Both the position numbers and the translations under genes were made by a program. This document shows positions 32,632 through 41,205 of a stretch of 64,000 nt of DNA, piece after piece. The DNA is taken from positions 233,983 to 297,982 of the forward strand of contig JAPPFB010000017.1 in NCBI GenBank assembly GCA_028875225.1, read 5' to 3'. The notes beneath the pieces were generated by a model, which saw only the letters and a program-made list of their open reading frames with translations, was not told where the DNA came from and searched no databases. Each line of letters begins with the position of its first letter. Positions within the stretch are counted from its first letter, which is position 1. Source of the DNA: Chloroflexota bacterium (lineage in GTDB: Bacteria > Chloroflexota > Dehalococcoidia > Bin125).

Positions 32632-34833
32632 CTAGTCGCGTTCGACGCTCATCACGCCGTGGACTCCGTCGAGCTTCGACATCACGCGCTGTAGCTGCCG
32701 CAGTCCGTTCGTCTCCACCGTGAATGTCAGCGTGACCGCTCCGCGATCCGGTTCGCCGGTCACGAACGACACCATGTTCACGTTCTCGTCCGCGCAGATG
32801 CCCGCTACATCGCGGGCCAGACCGACGCGGTCCCAGCCCATCACCTTCAGCCGCGCCTCGGTCAAACCGCGGAACGTGTTCCAGCGAACCGGCACGACGC
32901 GTTCATCTTCGCCCACCGAGAGGATGTTGGGACACTCGCTGCGGTGAATCGTGACGCCGCGGCTGCGAGTGATGAATCCGGTGATCGCCTCGCCAATCTG
33001 GGGTGAACAGCAGGGCGCCAGCCGGGTCAGCATGTTCGATCCGCCCAGCACCTGGACCGCATCAGCGCTGGGCGCAGCGCTTCGCTCCACCACTTCAATC
33101 ACCGGAGCCGCCTCTGCCTCTTCTTCATTCGCCGAGGCCACCTTGAGGGCGACCGCGTGGGCGGTAACGTCGCCGGCGCCGATCGTCGCCAGCGCGTCCT
33201 CCATGCTCTTCGCGCGGGTCGCCTCCATCACTTCCGCTTCGACGCTCGGCAGCTTCAGGCTCAGACGTCGTAGCTCACGCTCCAGCTCATCGCGTCCCCG
33301 GGCGATGTTCTCGGTCCGCGCCTGACGGTTAAACCACTGCCGAATCTTCGTCCGCGCATGCTGCGTCGTCACATAGCCCAATGCTGGATTCAACCAGTCG
33401 CGACTCGGTCCCCGAGCCGTGCGGCTCGTTACGATCTCGACCACATCGCCGTTCTCAAGCGGAGTCGACAGTCGGGCCAACCGACCATTGACCTTCGCGC
33501 CCACGCATTGATAGCCGACATCGGTGTGAATCCTGAAGGCGAAATCGAGCGGCGTCGCGCCCGTGCGCAACGCGAGGATCTCACCTTTCGGCGTGTGCAC
33601 GAACACCTGGTCCTGGAACACATCGGATCGCAGGGTCTCCAGAAAATCGTCGGCGCCCGACAGCTCTCCCTGCCACTCGACCAGCTGGCGCAACCACGAC
33701 ATCCGATCGCGGTCGTTCATCGCGTTGTGGCGATTCTCCTTGTAGGCCCAGTGCACAGCGACGCCGTACTCGGCCTCCCGATCCATCTCGTGCGTGCGTA
33801 TCTGAACCTCAACCGCGTGCGACGGCGACCAGAACGCCGTCGTATGCAAGGACTGGTATCCACTCGGTCGGGGACTCGCAATGTAATCGTCAAACTCGCC
33901 GGGCAGCGGACGCCAGAGCCCGTGCACCACCCCAAGCACCGCATAACAGTCGGTCGTCGACTCGGTCAGCACCCGTAACGCGAGCAGGTCATAGATATCG
34001 TCGAACGACTTGCCCTGCGCCGAGTACTTCCTGATCTTCTGGTGGATCGAATACAGGTGCTTCACCCGTCCGCGAACCTGTGCGCTCAACCCGGCGCCTT
34101 CGAGGGCATTCTCTAGTTGCACCCGGATCTGCCCCAGGTACCGCTCGCGGGTCTGACGGCGCGAAGCAACCAGCTCGGATATCCGCCGATAGTCCTCCGG
34201 CTCCAGGTACTTGAACGCCAGATCCTCAAGCTGCGCGCGAATCTGCCAGATCCCCAGCCGCGCAGCGAGCGGTGCGTAAATCTCCATCGTTTCCCGCGAG
34301 ATCTGCACCTGCTTCTCAGGCCGCATCGCGTCGAGCGTGCGCATGTTGTGCAGTCGATCGGCCAGCTTGACGATCACGACGCGCACATCGTCGGCCATCG
34401 CCACGAACATTTTGCGCAGGTTCTCCGCCTGGACTTCCCGGTCCAGACTGCCCGTGACCCGCGGGAGCTGGAGCGCCGACAGCTTCGACGCCCCCTCGAC
34501 CAGTTTGGCCACATCGACGCCAAACTCCGTCACCAGTTGAGAACGCGTGACGCCGCAATCCTCCATCACATCGTGCAAGAGCGCCGCCTGCAACGCGGGC
34601 ACGTCCAGCTGAAGCTCGGCACACGTGACGGCGGCGGCAAGTGGATGCTCGATGTATGGATGTCCGGACCGCCGCAGATGGCCCTCGTGCTTCTCCTCCG
34701 CAAACTCATACGCGGAAAGCACCAGGTCGCGATCGGCCGGAGCAAGATACTGCTCCAGCACGTCGACCAGCACATCGAGCGTCGGGTGCTTGGTCAGGTC
34801 GACAACTGCCGCGGGCACGGTCTGCGTTGCCAT
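32632..34833 (-). CDS. RelA/SpoT family (p)ppGpp synthetase/hydrolase
   Basis: A 733-residue bifunctional stringent-response enzyme. Domains in order: an HD hydrolase domain (HPYIEHPLAAAV, then ALLHDVMED) around residues 45-170; a synthetase domain around 220-350 (KSFDDIYDLLALRVL, GEFDDYIASPRPSGYQSLHT); TGS at about 380-440 (VFVHTPKGEILALRTGATPL); and a C-terminal ACT domain (VMGWDRVGLARDVAGIC). The intact HD motif supports hydrolysis as well as synthesis. The ATG at 34833 gives the usual length; an in-frame start 60 bases upstream adds an odd N-terminus. It is divergent from hisS. Confidence 0.93.
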   Translation of the reverse strand: MATQTVPAAVVDLTKHPTLDVLVDVLEQYLAPADRDLVLSAYEFAEEKHEGHLRRSGHPYIEHPLAAAVTCAELQLDVPALQAALLHDVMEDCGVTRSQLVTEFGVDVAKLVEGASKLSALQLPRVTGSLDREVQAENLRKMFVAMADDVRVVIVKLADRLHNMRTLDAMRPEKQVQISRETMEIYAPLAARLGIWQIRAQLEDLAFKYLEPEDYRRISELVASRRQTRERYLGQIRVQLENALEGAGLSAQVRGRVKHLYSIHQKIRKYSAQGKSFDDIYDLLALRVLTESTTDCYAVLGVVHGLWRPLPGEFDDYIASPRPSGYQSLHTTAFWSPSHAVEVQIRTHEMDREAEYGVAVHWAYKENRHNAMNDRDRMSWLRQLVEWQGELSGADDFLETLRSDVFQDQVFVHTPKGEILALRTGATPLDFAFRIHTDVGYQCVGAKVNGRLARLSTPLENGDVVEIVTSRTARGPSRDWLNPALGYVTTQHARTKIRQWFNRQARTENIARGRDELERELRRLSLKLPSVEAEVMEATRAKSMEDALATIGAGDVTAHAVALKVASANEEEAEAAPVIEVVERSAAPSADAVQVLGGSNMLTRLAPCCSPQIGEAITGFITRSRGVTIHRSECPNILSVGEDERVVPVRWNTFRGLTEARLKVMGWDRVGLARDVAGICADENVNMVSFVTGEPDRGAVTLTFTVETNGLRQLQRVMSKLDGVHGVMSVERD

Positions 34834-34943
34834 AACTCGATCATACAAAGCGACAGACCACGCCAACATGTTTACCCGCTCGTGCAATATCAATGCGGCG
34901 TGAAATCGACCGTCGTCTGTACGATGAGGGCTGAGGATCGACG

Positions 34944-36254
34944 ATGAGCAGTTCGACCAGCCGACAGTTCCAGACCCCTCGCGGTACGCGCGACCTGCTG
35001 CCCGAGGATCATCTCGTCCACAACCACGTCCTCAATTGCGCCAGAGAGCAAGCCCGCCTGGCCGGCTTCGGATTCATCGAACCGCCCACATTCGAGCAGG
35101 CCGAATTGTTCGCCCGAGGCGTCGGCGAGGGAACCGACATCGTCGAGAAAGAGATGTACATCTTCGAGGATCGCGGCGGCGAACGACTCGCGCTGCGCCC
35201 AGAGGGCACCGCCTCCGTCTGTCGCGCTTATCTGCAGCACGGCATGGCCAACTTCACTCAGCCCGTCAAACTGGCCTATCACCTGCCGATCTTTCGCTAC
35301 GAGCGACCCCAGGCCGGACGCTTCCGCCAGCACACCCAGTTCGGAGTCGAAGCAATCGGCGTGCGCGACGCGGCGCTCGACGCCGAGGTCATCGACCTCG
35401 GCTGGCGCGTCGCCGAAACGCTCGGCCTCTCCGACCTCAAGATCCTGATCAACAGCATTGGTGATATCGAAGACCGCCGCGCATACGTCCCCCTGCTCAA
35501 GGAGCACTTCGAGCCGCACCTCGAACGCATCGCCCCCGATGATCAGGCCCGCTGGGACCGTGCTCCCATGCGATTGTTGGACAGCAAGGACGACCGCACC
35601 AGGCCCTACCAGGCCGGCGCACCGCTGATCACCGACCATTTGCGACCAGAGTCCGCCGCCTACTACGACGCCGTCAAATCCCACCTGGAAGCGGTCGGCA
35701 TTCCCTACGAAGAGCGCCCGACCCTGGTCCGCGGCCTCGACTACTACACCCACACCGTCTTCGAAATCGTCCCCGCCCACGCCGACGGCTCGCAGGTCAC
35801 TGTGCTGGCTGGCGGCCGCTACGACGGACTGATCGAACAGATCGGCGGTCCGCCGACGCCCGGCATCGGTTTCGGCATGGGCATCGAGCGCATGGCCCAT
35901 CACCTGCGCGAGCAAGGACTCGCGCCGAGTACCGATTCATCGACGGACGTGCTCATCGCAACCCAGGGCGAAGGAGCCGACATCGCCGCCTCAAAGATCG
36001 CCGGCGAACTGCGCCGCTGCGGCGTCGCCGCGTCCCTGGCCTTCGGCGGACGCTCGCTCAAGGCGCAGCTGCGTCAGGCCAATCGGATCGGCGCCCGCTA
36101 CGCCATCATCGCCGGCGCCAGAGATCTGGCCGACGGCGCCGTCACGATCCGCGACCTGCAGACGTCCGATCAGCGACAGGTCCCACTCGACCAGGTGGTC
36201 GCAGCACTGACGCCCGAACTGACCGGCCATCCATATACTCGGCCCCAGGACTGA
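34944..36254 (+). CDS. hisS: Histidyl-tRNA synthetase
   Basis: A 436-residue class II synthetase that charges tRNA-His. Motif 1 region TPRGTRDLLPED begins the protein. Motif 2 is RYERPQAGRFRQHTQFGVEA (about 118-137), and the histidine-specific LVRGLDYYTHTVFEI is at about 262-276. Motif 3 is PGIGFGMGIERM (about 308-319). A C-terminal anticodon-binding domain follows (about 335-430). It is the first gene of a compact run hisS-prfA-prmC-hydrolase, with 8, -4 and -4 base spacings. Confidence 0.95.
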   Translation: MSSSTSRQFQTPRGTRDLLPEDHLVHNHVLNCAREQARLAGFGFIEPPTFEQAELFARGVGEGTDIVEKEMYIFEDRGGERLALRPEGTASVCRAYLQHGMANFTQPVKLAYHLPIFRYERPQAGRFRQHTQFGVEAIGVRDAALDAEVIDLGWRVAETLGLSDLKILINSIGDIEDRRAYVPLLKEHFEPHLERIAPDDQARWDRAPMRLLDSKDDRTRPYQAGAPLITDHLRPESAAYYDAVKSHLEAVGIPYEERPTLVRGLDYYTHTVFEIVPAHADGSQVTVLAGGRYDGLIEQIGGPPTPGIGFGMGIERMAHHLREQGLAPSTDSSTDVLIATQGEGADIAASKIAGELRRCGVAASLAFGGRSLKAQLRQANRIGARYAIIAGARDLADGAVTIRDLQTSDQRQVPLDQVVAALTPELTGHPYTRPQD

Positions 36255-36262
36255 GGCCCCAC

Positions 36263-37366
36263 ATGCCAGCAACCGCCACTTCCGACAGCACCGCCATGTG
36301 GGCGCGGCTCGAGGACGTCGCCGCACGATTCCGGGAGATCGAGCAGGAGATGGCCGATCCGGCCACTGCCGCCAACCCGTCGCGCCTCCAGACCCTGGCC
36401 AGGGAGCATTCCTCATTACAGGGGAAAATCAACCTGCTCAACCAGTACCGTTCCGCCGCCGACCAGCTCCAGCAGGCGCGTGAAGTTCTCGACGAAGCCG
36501 ACGACGAAGAAATGCGCGAATTCGCCCTCGCGGAAGTCACGGACCTCCGAGAGCAGATCGAACAGCTCGAAGAATCCGCCAAGCGAGCATTGCTGCCTCG
36601 CGACCCAAACGACGACCGCAACGTAATCGTCGAAATCCGGGCTGGCGCCGGCGGCGACGAGGCTGGACTCTGGGCCTCGGACCTCCTCCGAGCCTACGTC
36701 CGCTACGCGGAGGGCCGCCGCTGGCGTACCGACGTGCTCAGCGCCTCCGAAAACGCAATGGGCGGCTTCAAGGAAGTCATCTGCCAGATCGAAGGCAGCG
36801 GCGCATTCTCACGGCTCAAGTACGAGTCCGGCGTCCACCGTGTCCAGCGCGTCCCCGAGACCGAAGCGCAGGGCCGCATCCACACCTCCACCGCGACCGT
36901 CGCCGTCATGCCCGAGGCCGAAGAAGTCGACGTCGATCTGGACGAATCCGACATCCGCCTCGACCTCTTCCACTCCGGCGGCGCCGGCGGACAGAACGTC
37001 AACAAGGTCCAGACCGGCGTCCGGTTAACCCATGAGCCAAGCGGCATCGTCGTCACCTGCACCGACGAACGCTCCCAGCTCAAGAACAAGCTCAAGGCGA
37101 TGTCCGTCCTCCGCGCCCGCCTCTACGAACAACAGCGCATCGCCGCCGAGCGTGAGCGCGCCGACTTCCGCCGCTCACAGGTCGGCTCCGGCGACCGCTC
37201 CGAGAAAATCCGCACCTACAACTTCCCCGAAAACCGCGTCACCGATCACCGAATCGGCCTCACACGTCACGACCTCGACGGCATGCTCGACGGCAACCTC
37301 GATCCCCTGATCGACGCCGCCGCCACCGCCGAGGAAGCCCGTCTGCTCGCCGAGGCGTCGTCGTGA
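36263..37366 (+). CDS. prfA: Peptide chain release factor 1
   Basis: A 367-residue class I release factor for UAA and UAG. The peptidyl-tRNA hydrolysis motif is GGAGGQNVNKVQTGVR (GGQ near residue 239). The codon-recognition tripeptide that reads PxT in RF1 is present as PET in RVPETEAQGRIHTSTATVA; RF2 would have SPF. The N-terminal coiled-coil domain (about 1-110) is complete. It is followed by prmC, the methyltransferase that modifies the Gln of the GGQ motif, with a four-base overlap; this order is common in bacteria. Confidence 0.95.
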   Translation: MPATATSDSTAMWARLEDVAARFREIEQEMADPATAANPSRLQTLAREHSSLQGKINLLNQYRSAADQLQQAREVLDEADDEEMREFALAEVTDLREQIEQLEESAKRALLPRDPNDDRNVIVEIRAGAGGDEAGLWASDLLRAYVRYAEGRRWRTDVLSASENAMGGFKEVICQIEGSGAFSRLKYESGVHRVQRVPETEAQGRIHTSTATVAVMPEAEEVDVDLDESDIRLDLFHSGGAGGQNVNKVQTGVRLTHEPSGIVVTCTDERSQLKNKLKAMSVLRARLYEQQRIAAERERADFRRSQVGSGDRSEKIRTYNFPENRVTDHRIGLTRHDLDGMLDGNLDPLIDAAATAEEARLLAEASS

Positions 37367-38226
37367 CGACGCCCGCTATGCTCAGGGACGTCTGGCTGGC
37401 CGCCGCCGCCGAACTGGAGTCGGCCGACATCGACGACGCGCGCTTCGAGGCCGAAGTCCTGCTCCGCCACGCCACCGGACTCAACCGCGCCCAGCTCTAC
37501 GCATCCCTGACCGACGAGATCGACCCGGCCGCACAGCAACGCTTCCAGGACGCCATCGCCGAGCGAACGACCCGCAAACCCCTCGCCTACATCACCGGCA
37601 CCCGAGAGTTCTACCGCCTCGAGTTCCGCGTCACGCCCGATGTCCTGATTCCCCGGCCCGAGTCGGAGCTCCTCGTCGACGCCGCCCTCGACCACATGCG
37701 CCAGGCCCGATTCCGAACCCCGCAGGTCGCCGACGTCGGAGCAGGCTCCGGCGCCGTCGGCATCGCCCTGGCCCGGCACCGCCGTGGAGTCGAGCTGATC
37801 TGCAGCGACGTCTCGCGTGACGCCCTGCTCGTCGCCCGCGACAACGCCCAGCGCCTGCTCCGACGGCCCAGGACAGAGTTCATCCAGGGCGACCTCCTCA
37901 CGCCGCTGCCCGGACCCTTCCACTGCGTCGTCGCCAATCTCCCCTACATCCCCGAAGAACGCCTGGCCGAACTCGAGCCCGAAGTCGCCGAACACGAGCC
38001 CCGCGTCGCCCTCACCCCGGGCACGCGCGGAACAGAACTGATCCTCCGGCTGATCACCCAGTTGCCATCCCGCCTCCATCCCAACGGCGTCGCCGTGCTC
38101 GAGGTCGACCCCGGCCAGGAATCCGCCATCGCCGACGCCGCCCGCCAGATGCTGCCCAACGCCGAGATCACCGTGCTCGACGACGTCTCCCAGCAACCCC
38201 GAGCCGTCCGCATCATCGCCGGATGA
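37363..38226 (+). CDS. prmC: Release factor glutamine methyltransferase (HemK/PrmC)
   Basis: A 287-residue methyltransferase that methylates the GGQ glutamine of release factors. The N-terminal helical domain (about 1-90) binds the factor. The SAM site is VADVGAGSGAVGIALAR (about 122-138). The catalytic NPPY-type motif reads VANLPYIPEE, with Leu in the second place, a substitution seen in some members. The start is GTG at 37363 and overlaps the prfA stop (GTGA). The next gene starts in its last codons. Confidence 0.92.
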   Translation: MTTPAMLRDVWLAAAAELESADIDDARFEAEVLLRHATGLNRAQLYASLTDEIDPAAQQRFQDAIAERTTRKPLAYITGTREFYRLEFRVTPDVLIPRPESELLVDAALDHMRQARFRTPQVADVGAGSGAVGIALARHRRGVELICSDVSRDALLVARDNAQRLLRRPRTEFIQGDLLTPLPGPFHCVVANLPYIPEERLAELEPEVAEHEPRVALTPGTRGTELILRLITQLPSRLHPNGVAVLEVDPGQESAIADAARQMLPNAEITVLDDVSQQPRAVRIIAG

Positions 38227-39395
38227 CCGCAACGCCGGACCAACTCCCGTCGCCCGCCGACGCCCCGGTGCAGGGCTATTGCGATCCCCGCTTCGCCGCC
38301 GTCAGGGAACAGTTCCAGCAAAACTTCGTCGACCGCTCAGAAACCGGCGCCGCCCTCGCCGTCACCCTCAACGGCGAACTCGTCATCGAAATCTACGGTG
38401 GCTGGACCGATGCCAAGCACACGAAGCCATGGGCCGAGGACACCATCGTCTGCTGCTACTCCGTCGGCAAGGCCATCTGCGCCATCCTCGCCTGGCGCAT
38501 GGCCGAACGCGGGGAACTGGACATCGACCGCCGAGTGGCCGACTACTGGCCCGAGTTCGCCCGGAACGGCAAGTCCGACGTCCCCGTCCGCTGGATCCTC
38601 ACCCATCAGAGCGGCCTCGCCGCCATCCGCCGGCCGCTGCCCCGCGGCGCGATGCTCGACTGGGATCTGATGACCTCAGCCCTCGCCGAGCAGGAGCCCT
38701 GGTGGCCGCCCGGCGAGGCCCACGGCTATCACTCCAACACGCAGGGATTCCTCATCGGAGAAGTCATCCGCAGAATCACCGGCAACTCAATCGGCCCACA
38801 CCTCCAGCGCGACCTCAGCCGGCCAATCGACCTCGACTTCCACTTCGGAACAAAGCCGGAGCACGACATCCGCACCGCCGACATGCTTCCCGTCCAGCAA
38901 CCGCCCGACTTCCGCCGCGCGCCGCCCAACGCCCTGCAAACCCTCGGCGGACGCAACCCACCCCACATCCAGACCGGACCCGGCTCACAGAACACCCGAG
39001 AGTACCGAGCCGCAGAGTTCCCCTCGACCACCGGCCACGGCGCCGCCCGAGGCCTCGCCCGCCTCTTCGGCGCACTCGCCACCGACGGACAACTCGACGG
39101 CGCCCACATCCTCGAGCCGCAGACCATCGACCACATGTCCGCCGAGCAGGTCTACGGAGTCGACCGAATCCTCGGCCGCCCAACCCGCTTCGCCTCCGGC
39201 TTCCAGATGACCATGGCCGAGCGTCCCCTCGGCCCCAACCCCCGAACCTTCGGCCACTTCGGAGGCGGAGGCTCCCTCGCCTTCGCCGACCATGACGCCA
39301 ACGTCGGCTGGGGCTACGTCATGAACCAGGGCCGAGGCGGCTGGCAACACCGCCACACCCGCCGCCTCCTCGACCTTTTCTACGAGGCCCTTTAA
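38223..39395 (+). CDS. Serine hydrolase of the beta-lactamase fold (family VIII esterase-like)
   Basis: A 390-residue beta-lactamase-related protein. The nucleophile motif S-x-x-K is SVGK (Ser80, Lys83), and the Tyr base lies in HGYHSNTQG (Tyr169), as in esterases of family VIII and the YHALT-type serine hydrolases. GHFGGGGSLAFAD near the C-terminus stands for the third motif. No signal peptide is seen, which argues against a true secreted beta-lactamase. ATG overlaps the prmC stop (ATGA), so it is the last gene of the hisS run. Substrate unknown. Palindromic repeats follow. Confidence 0.85.
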   Translation: MTATPDQLPSPADAPVQGYCDPRFAAVREQFQQNFVDRSETGAALAVTLNGELVIEIYGGWTDAKHTKPWAEDTIVCCYSVGKAICAILAWRMAERGELDIDRRVADYWPEFARNGKSDVPVRWILTHQSGLAAIRRPLPRGAMLDWDLMTSALAEQEPWWPPGEAHGYHSNTQGFLIGEVIRRITGNSIGPHLQRDLSRPIDLDFHFGTKPEHDIRTADMLPVQQPPDFRRAPPNALQTLGGRNPPHIQTGPGSQNTREYRAAEFPSTTGHGAARGLARLFGALATDGQLDGAHILEPQTIDHMSAEQVYGVDRILGRPTRFASGFQMTMAERPLGPNPRTFGHFGGGGSLAFADHDANVGWGYVMNQGRGGWQHRHTRRLLDLFYEAL

Positions 39396-39400
39396 CCCCC

Positions 39401-39514
39401 CCTCCCTCTGGAAGAGGGCTGGGGTGAGGGTCAGACCTTCGCAGTCATTGCGGTGACGGTGCGCGTCCGATACGCCGTGGGCCCTCACCCTGACCCTCTC
39501 CCTCAGGGAGAGGG
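39401..39514. repeat. Intergenic CCCTCTCCC-type palindromic repeat
   Basis: This stretch between two convergent genes holds CCTCCCTCTGGAAGAGGGCTGG on the left and, at 39494-39514, a nine-base hairpin CCCTCTCCC-TCA-GGGAGAGGG. Copies of the GGGTGAGGGTCAG and CCCTCACCCTGAC strings flank it. Closely related strings recur at 42031-42058 and on both sides of the element at 47574-47721. It probably also acts as a terminator for both genes. Confidence 0.6.
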
Positions 39515-39553
39515 AACCAGAGAAGAATCGCCTCAGCTTGACAACTGTGACCG

Positions 39554-40774
39554 CTAATCCCGCATCATCTGATACCGCTTGCCCTCGGTCTTGATCGCCG
39601 GAGCAATCACCATCTCCGTCTCCTGCAACTCCCGAATCGTCTCCGCCCCAACACTGCCCATGCAAGTCCGCAACGCGCCGATCAGGTTCTCCGTCCCGTC
39701 CGTCCGCGAGGTCGGACCATACAGCAGCCGATCGAGCGTCGTGTGCTGCCCCACATGGACGCGCACGCCGCGCGGCAACTCGGCATGCGGCGTCGCCATC
39801 CCCCAGTGGAACCCGCGGCCCGGAGCCTCGAGCGCACCCGCGAACGGAGAGCCAATCATCACCGCGTCGGCCCCCGAGACCAGCGCCTTGCAGAAATCGC
39901 CGCCGGTCCGGATCCCGCCGTCCGTGATGATCGGCACGTAGCGACCCGTCCGCTCGTAGTAGACGTCCCGCGCGTAGGCGCACTCGATCGTCGCCGACAC
40001 CTGCGGCACGCCAATCCCCAGCACTTCGCGCGAGGTGCAGGCCGCGCCCGGACCGACGCCGACCAGCAATCCGGCGATGCCTTCTTCCATCAGTTCCAGC
40101 GACGCGTCGAATCCCACCGTGTTGCCGACCAGGGTCGGAATCTCCATCTCCCGGATCAGCTCGCTCAGGATCAACCCGCGCTGCGAGCGCGAGTAATGCC
40201 GCGCCGTCGTCACCGTCGACTGCACCACGAAGACGTCGGGACCAGCCTCCTTGATCGCCGGCGCCAGTCGCTTGGCGTTCGGAGGCGTGACCGAGACCGC
40301 CGCCGCCACGCCGCCGTCCTTGATCTGCTGAACCCGCAGGCCGATCAACTCATCGCGAATCGGCGTCGTGTAGGCGCGCTGCAGAATCTCCGTCGCCGCC
40401 TCCGTATCGCTGGCCGCCACTTCCTCCAGCACCTCGGCCGGATCGTCGAACCGGCACTGCAGACCCTCCAGGTTGAGCACTGCCATCCCGCCTCGCCGCC
40501 CCACTTCAATCGCGAAGTGCGGGTCGACCACGGCGTCCATCGCCGACGCCAGGATCGGAATCTCCAGCCGCTGCCCGGCCAGCATCGTCGAGACGTCAGT
40601 CAGTTCCGGGTTGATCGTCAACACGCCGGGCACAATCGCCACGTCGTCGAATCCGTACGCCTCCTGCAGCGACTTGCGCCGCGGATGCCGGATCGGCTCC
40701 AGCTCGGACTCGTAGGCGCCCTGCACCAGCTCCTGCCCGGGAGTCAGTGCTTCGCGTTCGGTCAACGTGGTCAT
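39554..40774 (-). CDS. GuaB3 family IMP dehydrogenase-related protein
   Basis: A 406-residue protein of the IMPDH/GMPR family that lacks the paired CBS domains of IMPDH. It begins ELEPIRHPRRKSLQEAYGF and continues GVLTINPELTDVS. The active-site loop is GVGPGAACTSREVLGIG (about 224-240), with the catalytic-type Cys, followed by PIITDGGIRTGGDFCKAL and the MIGSPFAGA phosphate site. GuaB3 proteins are known from actinobacteria, cyanobacteria and Chloroflexota; some have been shown to act as GMP reductases. The exact reaction here is not given by the sequence. ATG start; a strong hairpin lies 60 bases upstream. Confidence 0.88.
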   Translation of the reverse strand: MTTLTEREALTPGQELVQGAYESELEPIRHPRRKSLQEAYGFDDVAIVPGVLTINPELTDVSTMLAGQRLEIPILASAMDAVVDPHFAIEVGRRGGMAVLNLEGLQCRFDDPAEVLEEVAASDTEAATEILQRAYTTPIRDELIGLRVQQIKDGGVAAAVSVTPPNAKRLAPAIKEAGPDVFVVQSTVTTARHYSRSQRGLILSELIREMEIPTLVGNTVGFDASLELMEEGIAGLLVGVGPGAACTSREVLGIGVPQVSATIECAYARDVYYERTGRYVPIITDGGIRTGGDFCKALVSGADAVMIGSPFAGALEAPGRGFHWGMATPHAELPRGVRVHVGQHTTLDRLLYGPTSRTDGTENLIGALRTCMGSVGAETIRELQETEMVIAPAIKTEGKRYQMMRD

Positions 40775-40837
40775 CTGTCTCCCCTTTTGCTAATCCGAAG
40801 CTGGTGACCGACGAGGTCGAAGGGCGCTTAAACGCAT

Positions 40838-40860
40838 GAGCGCGGCACATGGCCGCGCTC
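40838..40860. other. GC-rich hairpin upstream of GuaB3 gene
   Basis: GAGCGCGGC (40838-40846) and GCCGCGCTC (40852-40860) form a perfect nine-base stem with a five-base loop. It is on the 5' side of the minus-strand GuaB3 gene, about 60 bases from its start. No T-run follows, so a simple terminator is less likely; a leader structure or a stray repeat is possible. Confidence 0.4.
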
Positions 40861-41006
40861 CTTCGCTTCTACGCCAGTGTCCCGTGCAAACAAGCACGTT
40901 ACCGACCGCCTGTCCTGACTCCACCGGTCACCCTAAGATACCCGACCCCCCACAAACCCTTCGTAAACGACCAAACAACTCCCACCCCCGGAGAAACACC
41001 TCGTCA

Positions 41007-41095
41007 TACCCGCGCTCGCCGCGGGTATCTCGCAGCATCCCGCACTGCCTCCTCTCCCACCCCCACCCCTCCGATGCCCCGCACTCGATGCGGGG
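41007..41095. repeat. Pair of palindromic stems (REP-like)
   Basis: The first stem is ATACCCGCG-CTCGC-CGCGGGTAT (41007-41029). The second is CCCCGCACTCGATGCGGGG (41077-41095), identical over 19 bases to the stem at 62178-62196 and one base different from 42063-42081. All three lie outside genes. They resemble the widespread bacterial intergenic palindromes that contain CCCGC...GCGGG with nearby ATCCAG. Confidence 0.6.
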
Positions 41096-41205
41096 CCCAG
41101 ACCTCCGCCCACATCAACAGCGCCACACTCCCCCTCACCCCACCCCCGCGCCAACCCGCATACCATACAAAGAACATATGTACCTCTCAAGGAAAGGCCC
41201 TCCTC

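Larger units (their letters stand above)
40775..41205. other. Gene-free repeat-rich intergenic region
   Basis: No gene is supported in these 431 bases; the long plus-strand frames here are Pro/Thr-rich and have no domain or good start. The region holds a hairpin at 40838-40860, two stems at 41007-41095, a G-poor C-rich tract around 41040-41160, and just before the next gene an AT-richer stretch with GAACATATGTAC (41172-41183) that could be a promoter or operator. Confidence 0.5.

Noticed and set aside
38223-39395. Antibiotic-resistance beta-lactamase
   Set aside because: No signal peptide, and the Tyr motif is of the esterase type; the fold alone does not imply resistance.
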